Assembly (NCBI GenBank): GCA_029268305.1
Contig: JAJUGE010000012.1
Span: forward strand, 1-49,270
DNA: 49,270 nucleotides
Origin: Alphaproteobacteria bacterium
GTDB lineage: Bacteria; Pseudomonadota; Alphaproteobacteria; JAJUGE01
Direction of reading: 5' to 3'
Position 1 is the first letter of the stretch; the number at the start of each line of letters is the position of its first letter. Under the pieces are notes generated by a model. The model saw only the letters and a list, made by a program, of their open reading frames with translations, searched no databases and was not told the DNA's origin. Below, one piece after another: positions 8,556 to 17,213 of the stretch. The translations under genes were made by a program, and so were the position numbers.

Positions 8556-10565
8556 TCAGCCTCCGATCGGCCCGCCGCCTCGCCGAGTGATGACGACGAC
8601 CGAAGGTCTCGGCGGCATCCCGTCCTCGAAGTCCGGCCAGCGGGTTACAGGATCGTCGAACGTGGACTCACGGCCGAACGGCTCATAGTGGTGGGCACCG
8701 TCGGCGCCCGGATGCTGGACCGCGACGAACAGGGTCTTGTCGTCGGGCGTGAACACGGGGCCGCACATCTCGGCCCCGACCGGAACTCGGAAGAACATCC
8801 TTCCGGTCCCTCTCGCCTCCCCTTCGGCGGCCAATGCCCAGACGCCGTCGGCGGTGCCGCTCTTCGCCCAGCCGCTTCCCTGATCCGTGGTGACCCAGAG
8901 GCGGCCACGGTGGTCCACGGCGCAGTTGTCGGGGGATGCGAACCACCCGTTCTCCGAAGTCGCCGGGTTCCACATAGCACCCACTTCGGCAACCGATGGG
9001 TCGCCGCATTTGACCAGGATCTCCCACGACGCCGTCGTGGCGGCATGGTCGCCATTGGCCGGAGTCATCTCGATGATGTGCCCGAACGGATTCCCCGCAC
9101 GCGGGTTGGCGGTATCCACCTGCTCCGGCTTCCGACGCGTGTTGTTGGTGAGCATGACGTAAACCCTGCCTGAGGCCGGGTCTGCCTGGACATCCTCCGG
9201 ACGGTCCATCGGGGTCGCCTCGAGCAGGTCCGCCGCCCGGCGCGCCTCGATCAGAACATCAGCCTGACTCTCGAAGCCGTTCTCAGGCGTCAGAGGACCG
9301 GTGCCGAACGTGAGCGGCATCCAGTCGACCTGCCCATCGTCCAGGAACTTCGCCACGTACAGCGTGCCACTGTCCAGCACGTCGGAATTGGCCCCGCGGT
9401 CCGAGCGGTCGACCGGCTTCTCGCTGACGAACTTGTAGACATACTCGAACCGCTCGTCGTCTCCCATGTAGATCACGACTCGGCCATCACGATTGAGGAC
9501 GGTTTCCGCTCCCTCGTGCTTGAAGCGCCCGAGGGCGGTCCGCTTTACCGGAGTCGAGGAAGGATCGAGGGGATCGATCTCGACGACCCAGCCGAACCGG
9601 TTCGCCTCGTTCGGCTCCTTGTCGATGTCGAAGCGATCGTGAAAGCGCGCCCAGGCGTACCAGCCGCCAGGCACGCCGTAGCGCCGGTAGTTGCGCCCCT
9701 CCGGGTGTCCTTCGAGGATGCCGGAGAAGTAGCCGTTGAAGTTCTCTTCGGCGGTCAGATAGGTGCCCCAGGGCGTCATGCCGCCGGCGCAGTTGTTGAG
9801 CGTGCCGATGACGCGAGTGCCGGATGGATCGGCGCCGGTCCTGAGGCGCGGGTGACCGGCCGCCGGACCCGAAATCAAGATTTCGGTGCTCCGTGCCGAG
9901 ATGCGTCGCGCGTAACGGCTATCCGGTACGACCGACCACTTCCCACCGGGATCGCGCCTCACTTCGATGATCGAATTGCCATGCGCCGCCATCTCGATGT
10001 CGACGAGCTCCCGCGTCATCCCCGCGAGGGCCGCCTCTTTCGTGTCCTGCCGGCCGAGGCCGGGGAACATGAGCTCTTCGTTAGTATACTCGTGGTTGAC
10101 GCAGAGCAGCCCGTGGGAAGAGCTGTCCGAGCCGAACGGCAGACCGACGTAGCCGATATAATCGTTGTTGTAGCCGAACTGCATTTCCTGCGCCTCGGCC
10201 GACTGGTTTCGAGGATCGAAGGGCGGTGCATCGGGCAGCACCGGATCGCCCCACCGGATCAGGATCTCGGCGTCGTATCCGGGTGCCACGTGATGCCTTT
10301 CGTCCACGCCGTGGCTGATCTCTTCGAAGGTGAACGGCGTCATCACCGTCCCCGCCCGCGCAGCGCGGGCGACAGCCTGGGACAACGGGTCCATCGCAGC
10401 GCCCATCACCGTCACCGCCAGGCTTCCCTTGAGGAATTCGCGCCGCCCGAAACGGCGACCGATCACCTCGCCGATCGTTGGTGCGATCGACTGGTTGGAC
10501 GGCACATCCTCCGAAAGCTCGAAAGCGTGCGAACGTGTCAGGCCTTTCACGTCTTGCTTCTTCAC
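8556..10565 (-). CDS. Tat-exported PhoX-family (DUF839) protein, probable alkaline phosphatase
   Basis: 669-residue member of the PhoX/DUF839 beta-propeller family, whose characterised members are calcium- and iron-dependent phosphomonoesterases. A twin-arginine signal is clear: RRFGRREFLKG at residues 37-47, followed by a hydrophobic stretch, so it should be exported folded. Family phrases include LLCVNHEYTNEELMFPG, LNNCAGGMTPWGTYLTAEENFNGYF and ASPDNCAVDHRGRLWVTTDQG. Start: GTG at 10565-10563 with AGGAG seven bases upstream; the open frame continues another 89 codons but that part is arginine/serine noise. It is monocistronic, convergent with ccmI and divergent from the CAP-domain gene. Phosphatase activity is inferred from the family only; no Pho box was recognised in the 67-bp gap upstream. 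Confidence 0.85.
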   Translation of the reverse strand: MKKQDVKGLTRSHAFELSEDVPSNQSIAPTIGEVIGRRFGRREFLKGSLAVTVMGAAMDPLSQAVARAARAGTVMTPFTFEEISHGVDERHHVAPGYDAEILIRWGDPVLPDAPPFDPRNQSAEAQEMQFGYNNDYIGYVGLPFGSDSSSHGLLCVNHEYTNEELMFPGLGRQDTKEAALAGMTRELVDIEMAAHGNSIIEVRRDPGGKWSVVPDSRYARRISARSTEILISGPAAGHPRLRTGADPSGTRVIGTLNNCAGGMTPWGTYLTAEENFNGYFSGILEGHPEGRNYRRYGVPGGWYAWARFHDRFDIDKEPNEANRFGWVVEIDPLDPSSTPVKRTALGRFKHEGAETVLNRDGRVVIYMGDDERFEYVYKFVSEKPVDRSDRGANSDVLDSGTLYVAKFLDDGQVDWMPLTFGTGPLTPENGFESQADVLIEARRAADLLEATPMDRPEDVQADPASGRVYVMLTNNTRRKPEQVDTANPRAGNPFGHIIEMTPANGDHAATTASWEILVKCGDPSVAEVGAMWNPATSENGWFASPDNCAVDHRGRLWVTTDQGSGWAKSGTADGVWALAAEGEARGTGRMFFRVPVGAEMCGPVFTPDDKTLFVAVQHPGADGAHHYEPFGRESTFDDPVTRWPDFEDGMPPRPSVVVITRRGGGPIGG

Positions 10566-10632
10566 GGTCGGGCTCCTGCTGGAATCAGCTCGGGTTCCCG
10601 ATACCACCCGCTCATGACCGTCAGGTGACGCT

Positions 10633-11622
10633 ATGATTTCGTTTCCGATGCCGGACCTCCCGCACCGAGTTCGCCGTGCGGCGGCATGGCTCTGCTTCAT
10701 CACGGCGATGCTCCTGTGCTCCGCCGTCTCTTCGGACGCCGTGGCCTCCGAGCCCAGCCTGAACGAGTTGGCGCTTCGCCTCGTGAACGAGAGCCGGGCC
10801 GAGCGTGGCCTCGAGCCGCTGCGGCACGACATCGCCCTGGAGGCAGCCGCCCAGCGCCATGCCGAGGATATGCTGGCTGCCGGCTACTTCTCACATACCT
10901 CACCAGACGGGACTACGGTTCTCGACCGCTTCCGCTCCGCCGGCGGCTCCGACAGCCTGATGGTAGCCGAGAACATCGGCAACTGCAGCAGATGCTGGCC
11001 ACCCATCTCGGCGAAGCAGATCGAGGCGTTGCACGATGGCTGGATCAAAAGCGTCGAGCACCGTCGCAACATCCTGTCGGCAGATTTCACGCGCTTCGGC
11101 TTCGGCTTCGCGATCGACCGCGTGGGCGGCCTCTACGCGGTTCAGACGTTCGCCGGACCGGGCGCGCCTCCGGCCGGTAACGGCCGACAGACCCGCAAGA
11201 TCTTATCCGACGCCGAGGCGGCAGAGCTGGCGGTGGGAGAGCTCAACCGAACACGGCAGCAGCTGGGGCTGCCGCCGGCGCAGCTGAACGCATCGCTGAC
11301 GCGTGCCGCTCACCTGACGCTGGCCGACGCCCGCACCGGGGGCGGCCTGAGCTTGCGGAATCTCAGCTCCGAAGCCGCTCTCGAACGTGCGGTCGGGTCC
11401 GGGGATGCGCAGTGGCGATCCATCTCCACCGTCGCCGGCGAGTGCGGCGGCTGCGGCGTAGAGCCGACGAATAGCGACGTCGAGCACTTCATGGGCCAAT
11501 GGCTCGCAAGCCGGGAGTATCGAGACCACCTGCTCGCTCCGGGTCCGTTGGCGGTCGGCTTCGCCATCGCGGCGGACGGAGACGGCCGGAAGGTCGCTCT
11601 CGCCCTGGCCGGCTCACCCTGA
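10633..11622 (+). CDS. Secreted protein with two tandem CAP (SCP/PR-1) domains, each with a CxxC
   Basis: 329 residues with an N-terminal signal sequence (hydrophobic core about 17-33). The first CAP domain (about 45-176) is canonical for the bacterial YkwD-like type: LVNESRAERGL, H76, YFSHTSPDG, AENIG and EHRRNIL with H143. A second copy (about 193-327) repeats the layout (ELNRTRQQLGL, AAHLTLADA, SREYRDHLL), but the cavity histidine equivalent to H143 is Tyr296 and the FSH motif is lost, so it looks degenerate. Each domain carries a CxxC at the same place (C118-C121 and C271-C274), possibly disulfides or metal sites. Biochemical roles of bacterial CAP proteins are mostly unknown. The gene is divergent from the PhoX-like gene. 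The ATG at 10633 is chosen; ATG at 10648 is an alternative. Confidence 0.85.
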   Translation: MISFPMPDLPHRVRRAAAWLCFITAMLLCSAVSSDAVASEPSLNELALRLVNESRAERGLEPLRHDIALEAAAQRHAEDMLAAGYFSHTSPDGTTVLDRFRSAGGSDSLMVAENIGNCSRCWPPISAKQIEALHDGWIKSVEHRRNILSADFTRFGFGFAIDRVGGLYAVQTFAGPGAPPAGNGRQTRKILSDAEAAELAVGELNRTRQQLGLPPAQLNASLTRAAHLTLADARTGGGLSLRNLSSEAALERAVGSGDAQWRSISTVAGECGGCGVEPTNSDVEHFMGQWLASREYRDHLLAPGPLAVGFAIAADGDGRKVALALAGSP

Positions 11623-11713
11623 TCCCGCTCGCGCCGGCGAGGCTGTACAGTGCGGCGCGGGTGCTGCATCTTGCAGTTCTCGCGCAAGGAAGACATCGCC
11701 AAGGGACGACTCG

Positions 11714-12424
11714 ATGACCGATGCCCCGTTGACCGAGCAGGAGCTCGCCGAGCTGCGCAAGCTCGACACCCCTACCGTCTGCAACGCACTGGAGGTCGTC
11801 GCCCCAGAGCGCCGCGGCTTCGGCTACACGACCGACCCTCTGGTCTGTGCCTTCCCGTCGCTGCCGCCGATCGTCGGATACGCACGCACGGCCATGATCC
11901 GCTCGATGCGTCCTTCCGCCTTTTCCGAGACCGAGGCACGCGACAAGCGCGTCGCCTATTACGAGTACGCGAGCAAAGGGTCCGTCCCGAAGGTGACCGT
12001 CATCCAGGACCTCGACGGCACGCGCGCCGGCTATGGCGCATTCTGGGGGGAGGTGAACTCGAACATTCACAAGGCGCTCGGCAGCCTCGGCGTCGTTACC
12101 GACGGCTGCATCCGCGACCTCGACGCGATCCCCGAGGGCTTTCAGATGCTCGCCGGCAGCATCAAGCCTAGCCACGCCTATGTGCACATCGTCGACTTCG
12201 GGGCGCAGGTGAACGTGGCCGGCATGACCGTCGCTCACGACGACCTGATCCACGCCGACCGGCACGGCGCCGTGGTGATCCCGGCGAACGTCGCACGCAA
12301 GGTGGCCGAGGCCGCGGCGCAAATCGCGGCCAAGGAGGCGGTGATCCTAGATGTCTGCCGCTCTTCCGACTTCACCTTCGAGAAGCTGCGCGCGGCGATG
12401 GTGGGACCGAAAGACATCCACTGA
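11714..12424 (+). CDS. RraA-like family protein (possible HMG/CHA-type aldolase or decarboxylase)
   Basis: 236-residue protein of the RraA / class II pyruvate aldolase fold (PF03737). The usual family elements are visible: LDTPTVCNAL near the N-terminus, a GAFWGEV segment with Glu113, and DGCIRDLD with Arg134-Asp135, the residues that bind substrate carboxylate and metal in the aldolase members. Such proteins are either RNase E regulators (the short E. coli type) or 4-hydroxy-4-methyl-2-oxoglutarate aldolase/oxaloacetate decarboxylases; the longer length and context favour an enzyme. The gene stands 91 bases after the CAP gene and 6 bases before the VUT gene, so the last two may be cotranscribed. 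The substrate cannot be told from sequence. Confidence 0.82.
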   Translation: MTDAPLTEQELAELRKLDTPTVCNALEVVAPERRGFGYTTDPLVCAFPSLPPIVGYARTAMIRSMRPSAFSETEARDKRVAYYEYASKGSVPKVTVIQDLDGTRAGYGAFWGEVNSNIHKALGSLGVVTDGCIRDLDAIPEGFQMLAGSIKPSHAYVHIVDFGAQVNVAGMTVAHDDLIHADRHGAVVIPANVARKVAEAAAQIAAKEAVILDVCRSSDFTFEKLRAAMVGPKDIH

Positions 12425-12430
12425 GCAAGA

Positions 12431-13003
12431 GTGAGCCTTGGCACGTCGCGGATGAGTATCCGATCACACCAACCCGCGGAGAAACGGGGTCTCGCCATCG
12501 CGGTCACCGCGATGGTGCTGCTGATCGCCGCCTCCAACGTCCTGGTCCAGCACCCTCTCAACGACTGGCTGACGTGGGGCGCGCTCACCTACCCAATCTG
12601 CTTCCTCGTCACCGATCTGACGAACCGGGCCTACGGAGCGGCGATGGCCCGGCGCGTCGTCTATGCCGGCTTCGCGGCCGGTGTCCTGCTCTCGGTGTTC
12701 CTGGCGACGCCGCGCATCGCCGCCGCCTCCGGGACCGCCTTCCTGATGGCCCAACTGCTTGACGTGGCGGTGTTCGACCGGCTCCGCCGAGCCGTCTGGT
12801 GGCAAGCCCCACTCGCCTCCTCTCTGCTCGCTTCCGCGGTGGATACGGCCCTGTTCTTCGGCCTCGCCTTCGCATTCACGCCGGTCCCGTGGGTGACGCT
12901 CGCCGTCGGCGACTACGGCGTGAAGGCTCTCCTGGCGCTGCTGATGCTGATCCCCTTCCGCGTCGCGCTTCCGTTGGTCGGAGCGGCCGCGCAGAAAGGA
13001 TGA
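12431..13003 (+). CDS. VUT family / YhhQ-type queuosine precursor transporter
   Basis: 190-residue membrane protein with about six hydrophobic helices. The segment PICFLVTDLTNRAYGAAMARRVVYAGFAAG is the diagnostic VUT/YhhQ block, and LLDVAVFDRLRR follows as expected. YhhQ imports the queuosine precursors preQ0/preQ1 in characterised members; whether that holds here is an inference. Start: GTG at 12431; an ATG at 12452 would remove seven residues and is equally possible since neither has a strong ribosome site. It follows the RraA-like gene by six bases and converges on the DUF1491 gene with seven bases between stops. Confidence 0.85.
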   Translation: MSLGTSRMSIRSHQPAEKRGLAIAVTAMVLLIAASNVLVQHPLNDWLTWGALTYPICFLVTDLTNRAYGAAMARRVVYAGFAAGVLLSVFLATPRIAAASGTAFLMAQLLDVAVFDRLRRAVWWQAPLASSLLASAVDTALFFGLAFAFTPVPWVTLAVGDYGVKALLALLMLIPFRVALPLVGAAAQKG

Positions 13004-13010
13004 GCGTTCG

Positions 13011-13343
13011 TCAGAGGATCTTCTCCCCCAACGGATGCCGCCCCTTTCGATCCTCGACCTCGATCACCCACAGGTCGGGATCCACCCGGAGTTGCCGGCC
13101 GATGTAGTCGTCGGCCTGCTGCTCGGGCACACAATCCGGCCCGGTCCCGCGCATCCAGACGAGATCGCCCTCCATCGTTCGCACCTGTGCGAGCACCGAG
13201 CAGCCGGCGGCGCCCTGATTCAGCTTGATCAGGACCGCGCCGGCCTCGTCGTAGCCATGCCGCACGACAGTGGCAGGGATGCCTTCTGCGTTGCAGGCGC
13301 GGAGGCACGCCTGCACGAAGGTCCGCGCCTTCAGGATCGCCAC
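13011..13343 (-). CDS. DUF1491 family protein
   Basis: 110-residue cytoplasmic protein that resembles the alphaproteobacterial DUF1491 family. The characteristic pattern is a start of the type xxLKxxxxVxAxLRxCNAEG, then VRHGYDEAGAVLIKLNQ, and near the end IGRQLRVDPDLWVIEVEDRKGRH. No catalytic motif is apparent and the family has no known function. Start: GTG at 13343-13341. It lies 31 bases after the crotonase gene on the same strand, so the two may form a small operon. Confidence 0.8.
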   Translation of the reverse strand: MAILKARTFVQACLRACNAEGIPATVVRHGYDEAGAVLIKLNQGAAGCSVLAQVRTMEGDLVWMRGTGPDCVPEQQADDYIGRQLRVDPDLWVIEVEDRKGRHPLGEKIL

Positions 13344-13374
13344 GTGCCGCCTGCCTCGCCGCGTATGCGCCCGG

Positions 13375-14178
13375 TCATCGTCCCTTGAAGACCGGCTTCC
13401 GCTTTTCCATGAACGCGCGACGGCCTTCGGCGTAGTCCTCGCTCGCGAAGCACTGTTGGACGAGCCGCTCGCACAGCGCCATGTCGCGCTCGTCCTTGTC
13501 CTTCATCGCCTCGCGGATGATCGCCTTGGTCGCCTTGACCGTGAGCGGCGCGTTCTCACCGATCGTCTTCGCCAGTTCCCGAACCGCCGACTCCAGTTCG
13601 GCGACGGGCACGACACGATTGATCAGCCCCATGCGCAGGGCCTCCTCGGCGCTGAAGCGACGGCCCGAGAACAGGATCTCGTTGGCGTTCGCCGGACCGA
13701 CGAGATCGACGAGAGGGCGGATCCGGCTGTAGCCGTAGCCGAGCCCCAGCTTCGCGGCGGGGATGCCGAACTGGGAGTCTTCGGAGGCGATTCGGATGTC
13801 GGCGCGCATTGCCGTGAGCATCCCGCCACCCATGCAGAAGCCGCGGATCATGGCGATCAGCGGCTTGTCCAGCGCCAGCATCGCCTCGGTCGAGCGCTCG
13901 CCCATGCGCTCGTACTCGGCGACCGCCTCGGGCGAGGCGCGACGCTCTTCGAACTGCGAGATGTCGGCACCGGAGACGAATGCCTTGTCGCCCGCGCCGC
14001 GCATCACAACCACGCGGACCGCATCGTCCTTCTGGAATGCCTCGAAGATGACCGGCAGCGCCTGCTGCATCTCGACCGAGACGGCGTTGCGTCGCTCCGG
14101 GTTGTTGAAGACGACCCAGCCGATGCCGTCTTCCACCTCCGCGATCATCTTGTCCGTGTCCAGCTTCAACCTGCTCAT
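13375..14178 (-). CDS. Enoyl-CoA hydratase/isomerase (crotonase) family protein
   Basis: 267-residue crotonase-fold protein. The N-terminal oxyanion-hole element DKAFVSGADISQF and the second element RGFCMGGGMLTAMRADIRIAS are well conserved, so it should bind an acyl-CoA thioester. The two catalytic glutamates of true enoyl-CoA hydratases are not evident: the second site reads IPAAKLGLGYGYSRIRPLVDLVG in place of the usual P-E-x-x-x-G-x-x-P-G block. The reaction may be isomerisation, decarboxylation or hydrolysis rather than hydration. Start: ATG at 14178-14176, with GGAAGGA about seven bases upstream; the longer open frame upstream overlaps the divergent hydrolase and is unlikely. It is divergent from the alpha/beta hydrolase at 14278. 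Confidence 0.88.
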   Translation of the reverse strand: MSRLKLDTDKMIAEVEDGIGWVVFNNPERRNAVSVEMQQALPVIFEAFQKDDAVRVVVMRGAGDKAFVSGADISQFEERRASPEAVAEYERMGERSTEAMLALDKPLIAMIRGFCMGGGMLTAMRADIRIASEDSQFGIPAAKLGLGYGYSRIRPLVDLVGPANANEILFSGRRFSAEEALRMGLINRVVPVAELESAVRELAKTIGENAPLTVKATKAIIREAMKDKDERDMALCERLVQQCFASEDYAEGRRAFMEKRKPVFKGR

Positions 14179-14277
14179 GTCCCATTCCTTCCCCGCGCCC
14201 GATGGCGCCGTGCGATGGTTACGACTATGCTCCGACCATAGCAGAGTTTGTCCCCACAGCCCGGGAGGAAAGCCCAG

Positions 14278-15180
14278 ATGCCGCAGGCAGATGCCAACGG
14301 AATCAAGATCGAATACGAAGCCTACGGCCCGGAGGACGGCGAGGTCGTCCTTATGATCGGCGGCCTCGGGACGCAACTGATCAGCTGGCCGAAGAGCATG
14401 ATCGACGGCCTCGCCGGCAGGGGTTTCCGCGTCGTCGCCTTCGACAACCGGGATTCCGGCCTCTCAACGAAGTTCGACGACTGGGGACCGGCCGACATCA
14501 AGGGCGCCTTCGCGGCCGCACGCGCCAAGGAGAAGGTGAAGGCCCCCTACACGCTGGAGGACATGGCGGACGACGCCGCCGGCCTTCTGGACGCCCTCGG
14601 CGTCCAGGCGGCGCATATTGTCGGCAGTTCGAACGGCGGTGCGATCGCGCAGATCTTCGCCATCCGCCATCCCGAGAAGACCCTCTCCCTCACCTCGATG
14701 ATCGCGACCTCCGGCCGCCGAGGATTGCCGCGCCCGAGCGAGGCGGCGAATGCCTGGCTGAACAAGCCGCGCAAGCCGACCCTCACGCGCGAGGAATTCA
14801 TCGCCGAAGCGCTCGAGACCGCCTCCGTCAACGGCAGCCCGGGCTTTCCGCGCGACGAGGCGGCGATCAGAGACCGCGCCGGCCGCATGTACGACCGCTC
14901 GTACTATCCGATGGGCCATGGACGGCACCTGCTCGCCAGCATCGCCTCCGCGGACAGCCGCGTCGCCGGCCTGCCCGGTATCAAGGCTCCCACTCAGGTG
15001 ATCCACGGCCGTGAGGATCCGCTCGTCCCGCTGCCCTGCGGCGAAGATGTGGCGAAGAGCATCCCGGGCGCACGGCTCCTCGTGATCGACGGGATGGCAC
15101 ACGACTATCCGGAGCCGGCCATCCCGCGGATCGTCGAGGCGATCGCAGAGAACGCCAAGCGCGCTCACGCGGCCTCCTAG
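14278..15180 (+). CDS. Alpha/beta hydrolase
   Basis: 300-residue hydrolase with a complete catalytic triad by pattern: nucleophile elbow G-S-S118-N-G (116-120), acid D247 in HGREDPLVP and H275 in DGMAHDYPE. The oxyanion region is MIGGLGTQLISWP, then the FDNRDSGLS strand-turn typical of this subfamily (near DhmA/aclacinomycin methylesterase-like proteins). A cap domain occupies about 145-225. The ATG at 14278 has GGGAGGAAA upstream and is preferred over a TTG at 14248. The substrate is unknown. The stop codon overlaps the convergent rlmE stop within a palindromic CTAG. Confidence 0.9.
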   Translation: MPQADANGIKIEYEAYGPEDGEVVLMIGGLGTQLISWPKSMIDGLAGRGFRVVAFDNRDSGLSTKFDDWGPADIKGAFAAARAKEKVKAPYTLEDMADDAAGLLDALGVQAAHIVGSSNGGAIAQIFAIRHPEKTLSLTSMIATSGRRGLPRPSEAANAWLNKPRKPTLTREEFIAEALETASVNGSPGFPRDEAAIRDRAGRMYDRSYYPMGHGRHLLASIASADSRVAGLPGIKAPTQVIHGREDPLVPLPCGEDVAKSIPGARLLVIDGMAHDYPEPAIPRIVEAIAENAKRAHAAS

Positions 15181-15869
15181 CCGGAGCCGCCGCCTCTGAA
15201 GCCGGTCGCGACCAGGTAGATCTCCGACGATTCCTTGCGCGACGCGTTCGGCTTCGCGTGCCGGACCTTCTCGAATTCCTTCTTCAGACGGTCGAGAAGG
15301 TCCGCGTGCGCCCCGCCCTGGAACAGCTTGACGACGAAGGCGCCGCCCGGCGCGAGCAGTTGCTCGGCGAGATCGTATGCGGCATCGGCGAGAGCGACGA
15401 TGCGCAGCTGATCGGTCTTGGTGTGCCCCACCGTCGCCGGTGCCATGTCGCTCAGGACCACGTCCGCGGGGCCGCCCAGAGCTTCGCGGATCCGGTCCAC
15501 GGCATCCGCCGCGTAGACATCGAGCTCGAACGAGACGGCGCCGGCGACAGGATCCATCGGCGAGATATCGACGGCGATCACCGGCTGCCCCGATTTGCCG
15601 ACACGCTCGGCTGCGATCTGCGTCCATCCGCCGGGCGCCGCCCCCAGGTCGACCACCCGCCTGCCGCGACCGAGGAAGCGGAAGCGGTCGTCGAGCTCGC
15701 GCAGCTTGAAGGCAGCCCTCGAACGGTAGCCGAGCCGCTTCGCCTCGGTCACGTACGGGTCGTTGAGCTGGCGCTGCAACCAGCGGGTGGAGGAGGTGGT
15801 TCGCCCGCGTGCCGTGCGGACCCGTACCGAAGGCGTGCGGCGGGAAGTGGGTTTACCGCCCCTGCTCAC
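15177..15869 (-). CDS. rlmE: 23S rRNA (uridine-2'-O) methyltransferase RlmE (FtsJ/RrmJ)
   Basis: 230-residue SAM-dependent methyltransferase that modifies the ribosomal A-loop U2552. The K-D-K-E catalytic tetrad of RrmJ is seen as K in SRAAFKLRELD, D in LSDMAPATVGH, K in FVVKLFQGG and E in SSEIYLVA. The SAM site is VDLGAAPGGWTQ. An N-terminal basic extension (about 28 residues rich in R, T and S) precedes the RWLQRQLNDPYV block, as is usual in alphaproteobacteria. Start: GTG at 15869-15867, overlapping the ppx stop by four bases, so the two are translationally coupled. Its stop overlaps the stop of the convergent hydrolase. Confidence 0.95.
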   Translation of the reverse strand: MSRGGKPTSRRTPSVRVRTARGRTTSSTRWLQRQLNDPYVTEAKRLGYRSRAAFKLRELDDRFRFLGRGRRVVDLGAAPGGWTQIAAERVGKSGQPVIAVDISPMDPVAGAVSFELDVYAADAVDRIREALGGPADVVLSDMAPATVGHTKTDQLRIVALADAAYDLAEQLLAPGGAFVVKLFQGGAHADLLDRLKKEFEKVRHAKPNASRKESSEIYLVATGFRGGGSG

Positions 15870-16927
15870 TCCGCCGACCTTCCCCCGCAGACGACGAGGC
15901 CGTCCGCGGCCATGAGAGTGAACAGGATACCCTCGCGCACGCCCCGGTCGGCGACCCGGAGGGAGCCCACCGGCCACATCGCGCAGATCGCGGCAAGGAT
16001 GGCACAGCCCGCAACGACGAGATCGGCACGCTCCCGGCCGACGCACGGATGGGCGGCGCGGGCGAGGTAGTCCATCTCGCGCAGCCGCTCCGACACCGTG
16101 GAGACCTGCTCGAACGACAGCTGCTGGCCGTCGACGATGCTCCGCTGATAACGCGGGAGTGCCAGATGAATCCCGCACAGGGTGGTGACCGTGCCCGACG
16201 TTCCAAGCATCTGCACCTGCCGCTCCGCCACTTCGCGCGCGATCCGGTTCCGCGCCTCGAAGGGCTCGAGATGGACGGTCACTTCATCGATCATCCCGGC
16301 ATAGGTCTCGGGCGTGATTTCGTAGCCTCCGTAAACCTCGGCCATGCGGACGACGCCCCAAGGCACGGAGACGCTGTCGATCACCTCCGGGGGACCGACG
16401 CGGGGCACCGAGAGCCACATGACCTCGGTGCTGCCTCCACCGATATCGAACACGAGCGCCCTCCGCATGGAGCGGCGCAGAAGCGGGGCACAACCGAGTG
16501 CCGCTAGTCGTGCTTCCTCGACGGCCTCGATGATCTCCAGCCGCACACCGGTCTCGTCCCTTACGCGCGCGACGAAATCCTCGCAGTTGGCGGCGAGACG
16601 GCAGGCTTCCGTGGCGACGCTGCGCAATCGTGTGACGCCCCGCCGGCGCATCTTGCTCGCACAGATCCTGAGCGCCGTGATCGTGCGATCGACCGCTTCC
16701 TCCGAAAGCCGCCCGGACGCCTGCAGGCCCTGTCCGAGCCGCACGATCCGCGAAAAGGAATCGACGACCTCGAAGGCCTCGTCGGCCGGCCGCGCTACCA
16801 GAAGGCGGCAATTGTTAGTGCCGAGGTCGAGGGCCGCATACAACTGATCCTCTCCTAGCGCCCTGGTTCGCGCGTAAGCGAATCGCCCCTTCCGCCGGCG
16901 TCCGTGACGCCGAGGAACGAAGGTCAT
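15866..16927 (-). CDS. Ppx/GppA family exopolyphosphatase or pppGpp phosphohydrolase
   Basis: 353-residue ASKHA-fold phosphatase. The phosphate-1 element ALDLGTNNCRLLVA, the second phosphate loop VFDIGGGSTEVMW and the TEACRLAAN and GTSGTVTTLCGIH motifs place it in the Ppx/GppA family. It is the short single-module type; E. coli Ppx and GppA are about 500 residues. A choice between polyphosphate and pppGpp as substrate cannot be made. An arginine-rich N-terminal stretch (5-20) precedes the fold; the real start could be inside it, for example at a later codon near the ALGEDQLYAALDLG phrase. It is coupled to rlmE downstream, a pairing frequent in alphaproteobacteria. Confidence 0.92.
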   Translation of the reverse strand: MTFVPRRHGRRRKGRFAYARTRALGEDQLYAALDLGTNNCRLLVARPADEAFEVVDSFSRIVRLGQGLQASGRLSEEAVDRTITALRICASKMRRRGVTRLRSVATEACRLAANCEDFVARVRDETGVRLEIIEAVEEARLAALGCAPLLRRSMRRALVFDIGGGSTEVMWLSVPRVGPPEVIDSVSVPWGVVRMAEVYGGYEITPETYAGMIDEVTVHLEPFEARNRIAREVAERQVQMLGTSGTVTTLCGIHLALPRYQRSIVDGQQLSFEQVSTVSERLREMDYLARAAHPCVGRERADLVVAGCAILAAICAMWPVGSLRVADRGVREGILFTLMAADGLVVCGGRSAE

Positions 16928-17139
16928 GAGCTATGCCTCCCTAACCTGCCCGCCCCGACAGCTCCTGATATCGGGCGGTGATTTTTGCGAAATGGTACAC
17001 CTCTCCCGCCGAGGTCGCCACCTGCCCATCCCCTGTCGCGGGGCGGAAAGGAATTTTTCGGGGAAAAGAGTACGGATAACCGGCTACAAATGCCGTCGTC
17101 GATGTGCTAGAAGCCCCGCTCACACGACGGCAGACCCTT

Positions 17140-17213
17140 TGGGGGATAGTTTAGCGGTAGAACCCCGGACTCTGACTCCGGTAGCCCTGGTTCGAATCCA
17201 GGTCCCCCAGCCA
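17140..17213 (+). tRNA. tRNA-Gln (anticodon CUG)
   Basis: A full 74-nt cloverleaf including an encoded CCA end. The acceptor stem pairs TGGGGGA (17140-17146) with TCCCCCA (17203-17209), discriminator G at 17210. The D arm is GTTT/GAAC with the loop AGCGGTA; the anticodon stem CCGGA (17165-17169) pairs with TCCGG (17177-17181) around loop CTCTGAC, giving anticodon CUG at 17172-17174, which reads CAG. The T arm contains GTTCGAATCC. The U1-A72 first pair and G73 are normal for glutamine tRNA. No integrase or target-site duplication is next to it. Confidence 0.96.

Noticed and set aside
9516-10628. 370-codon plus-strand frame opposite the PhoX-like gene
   Set aside because: It is antisense to a recognisable PhoX/Tat protein and has no family features.
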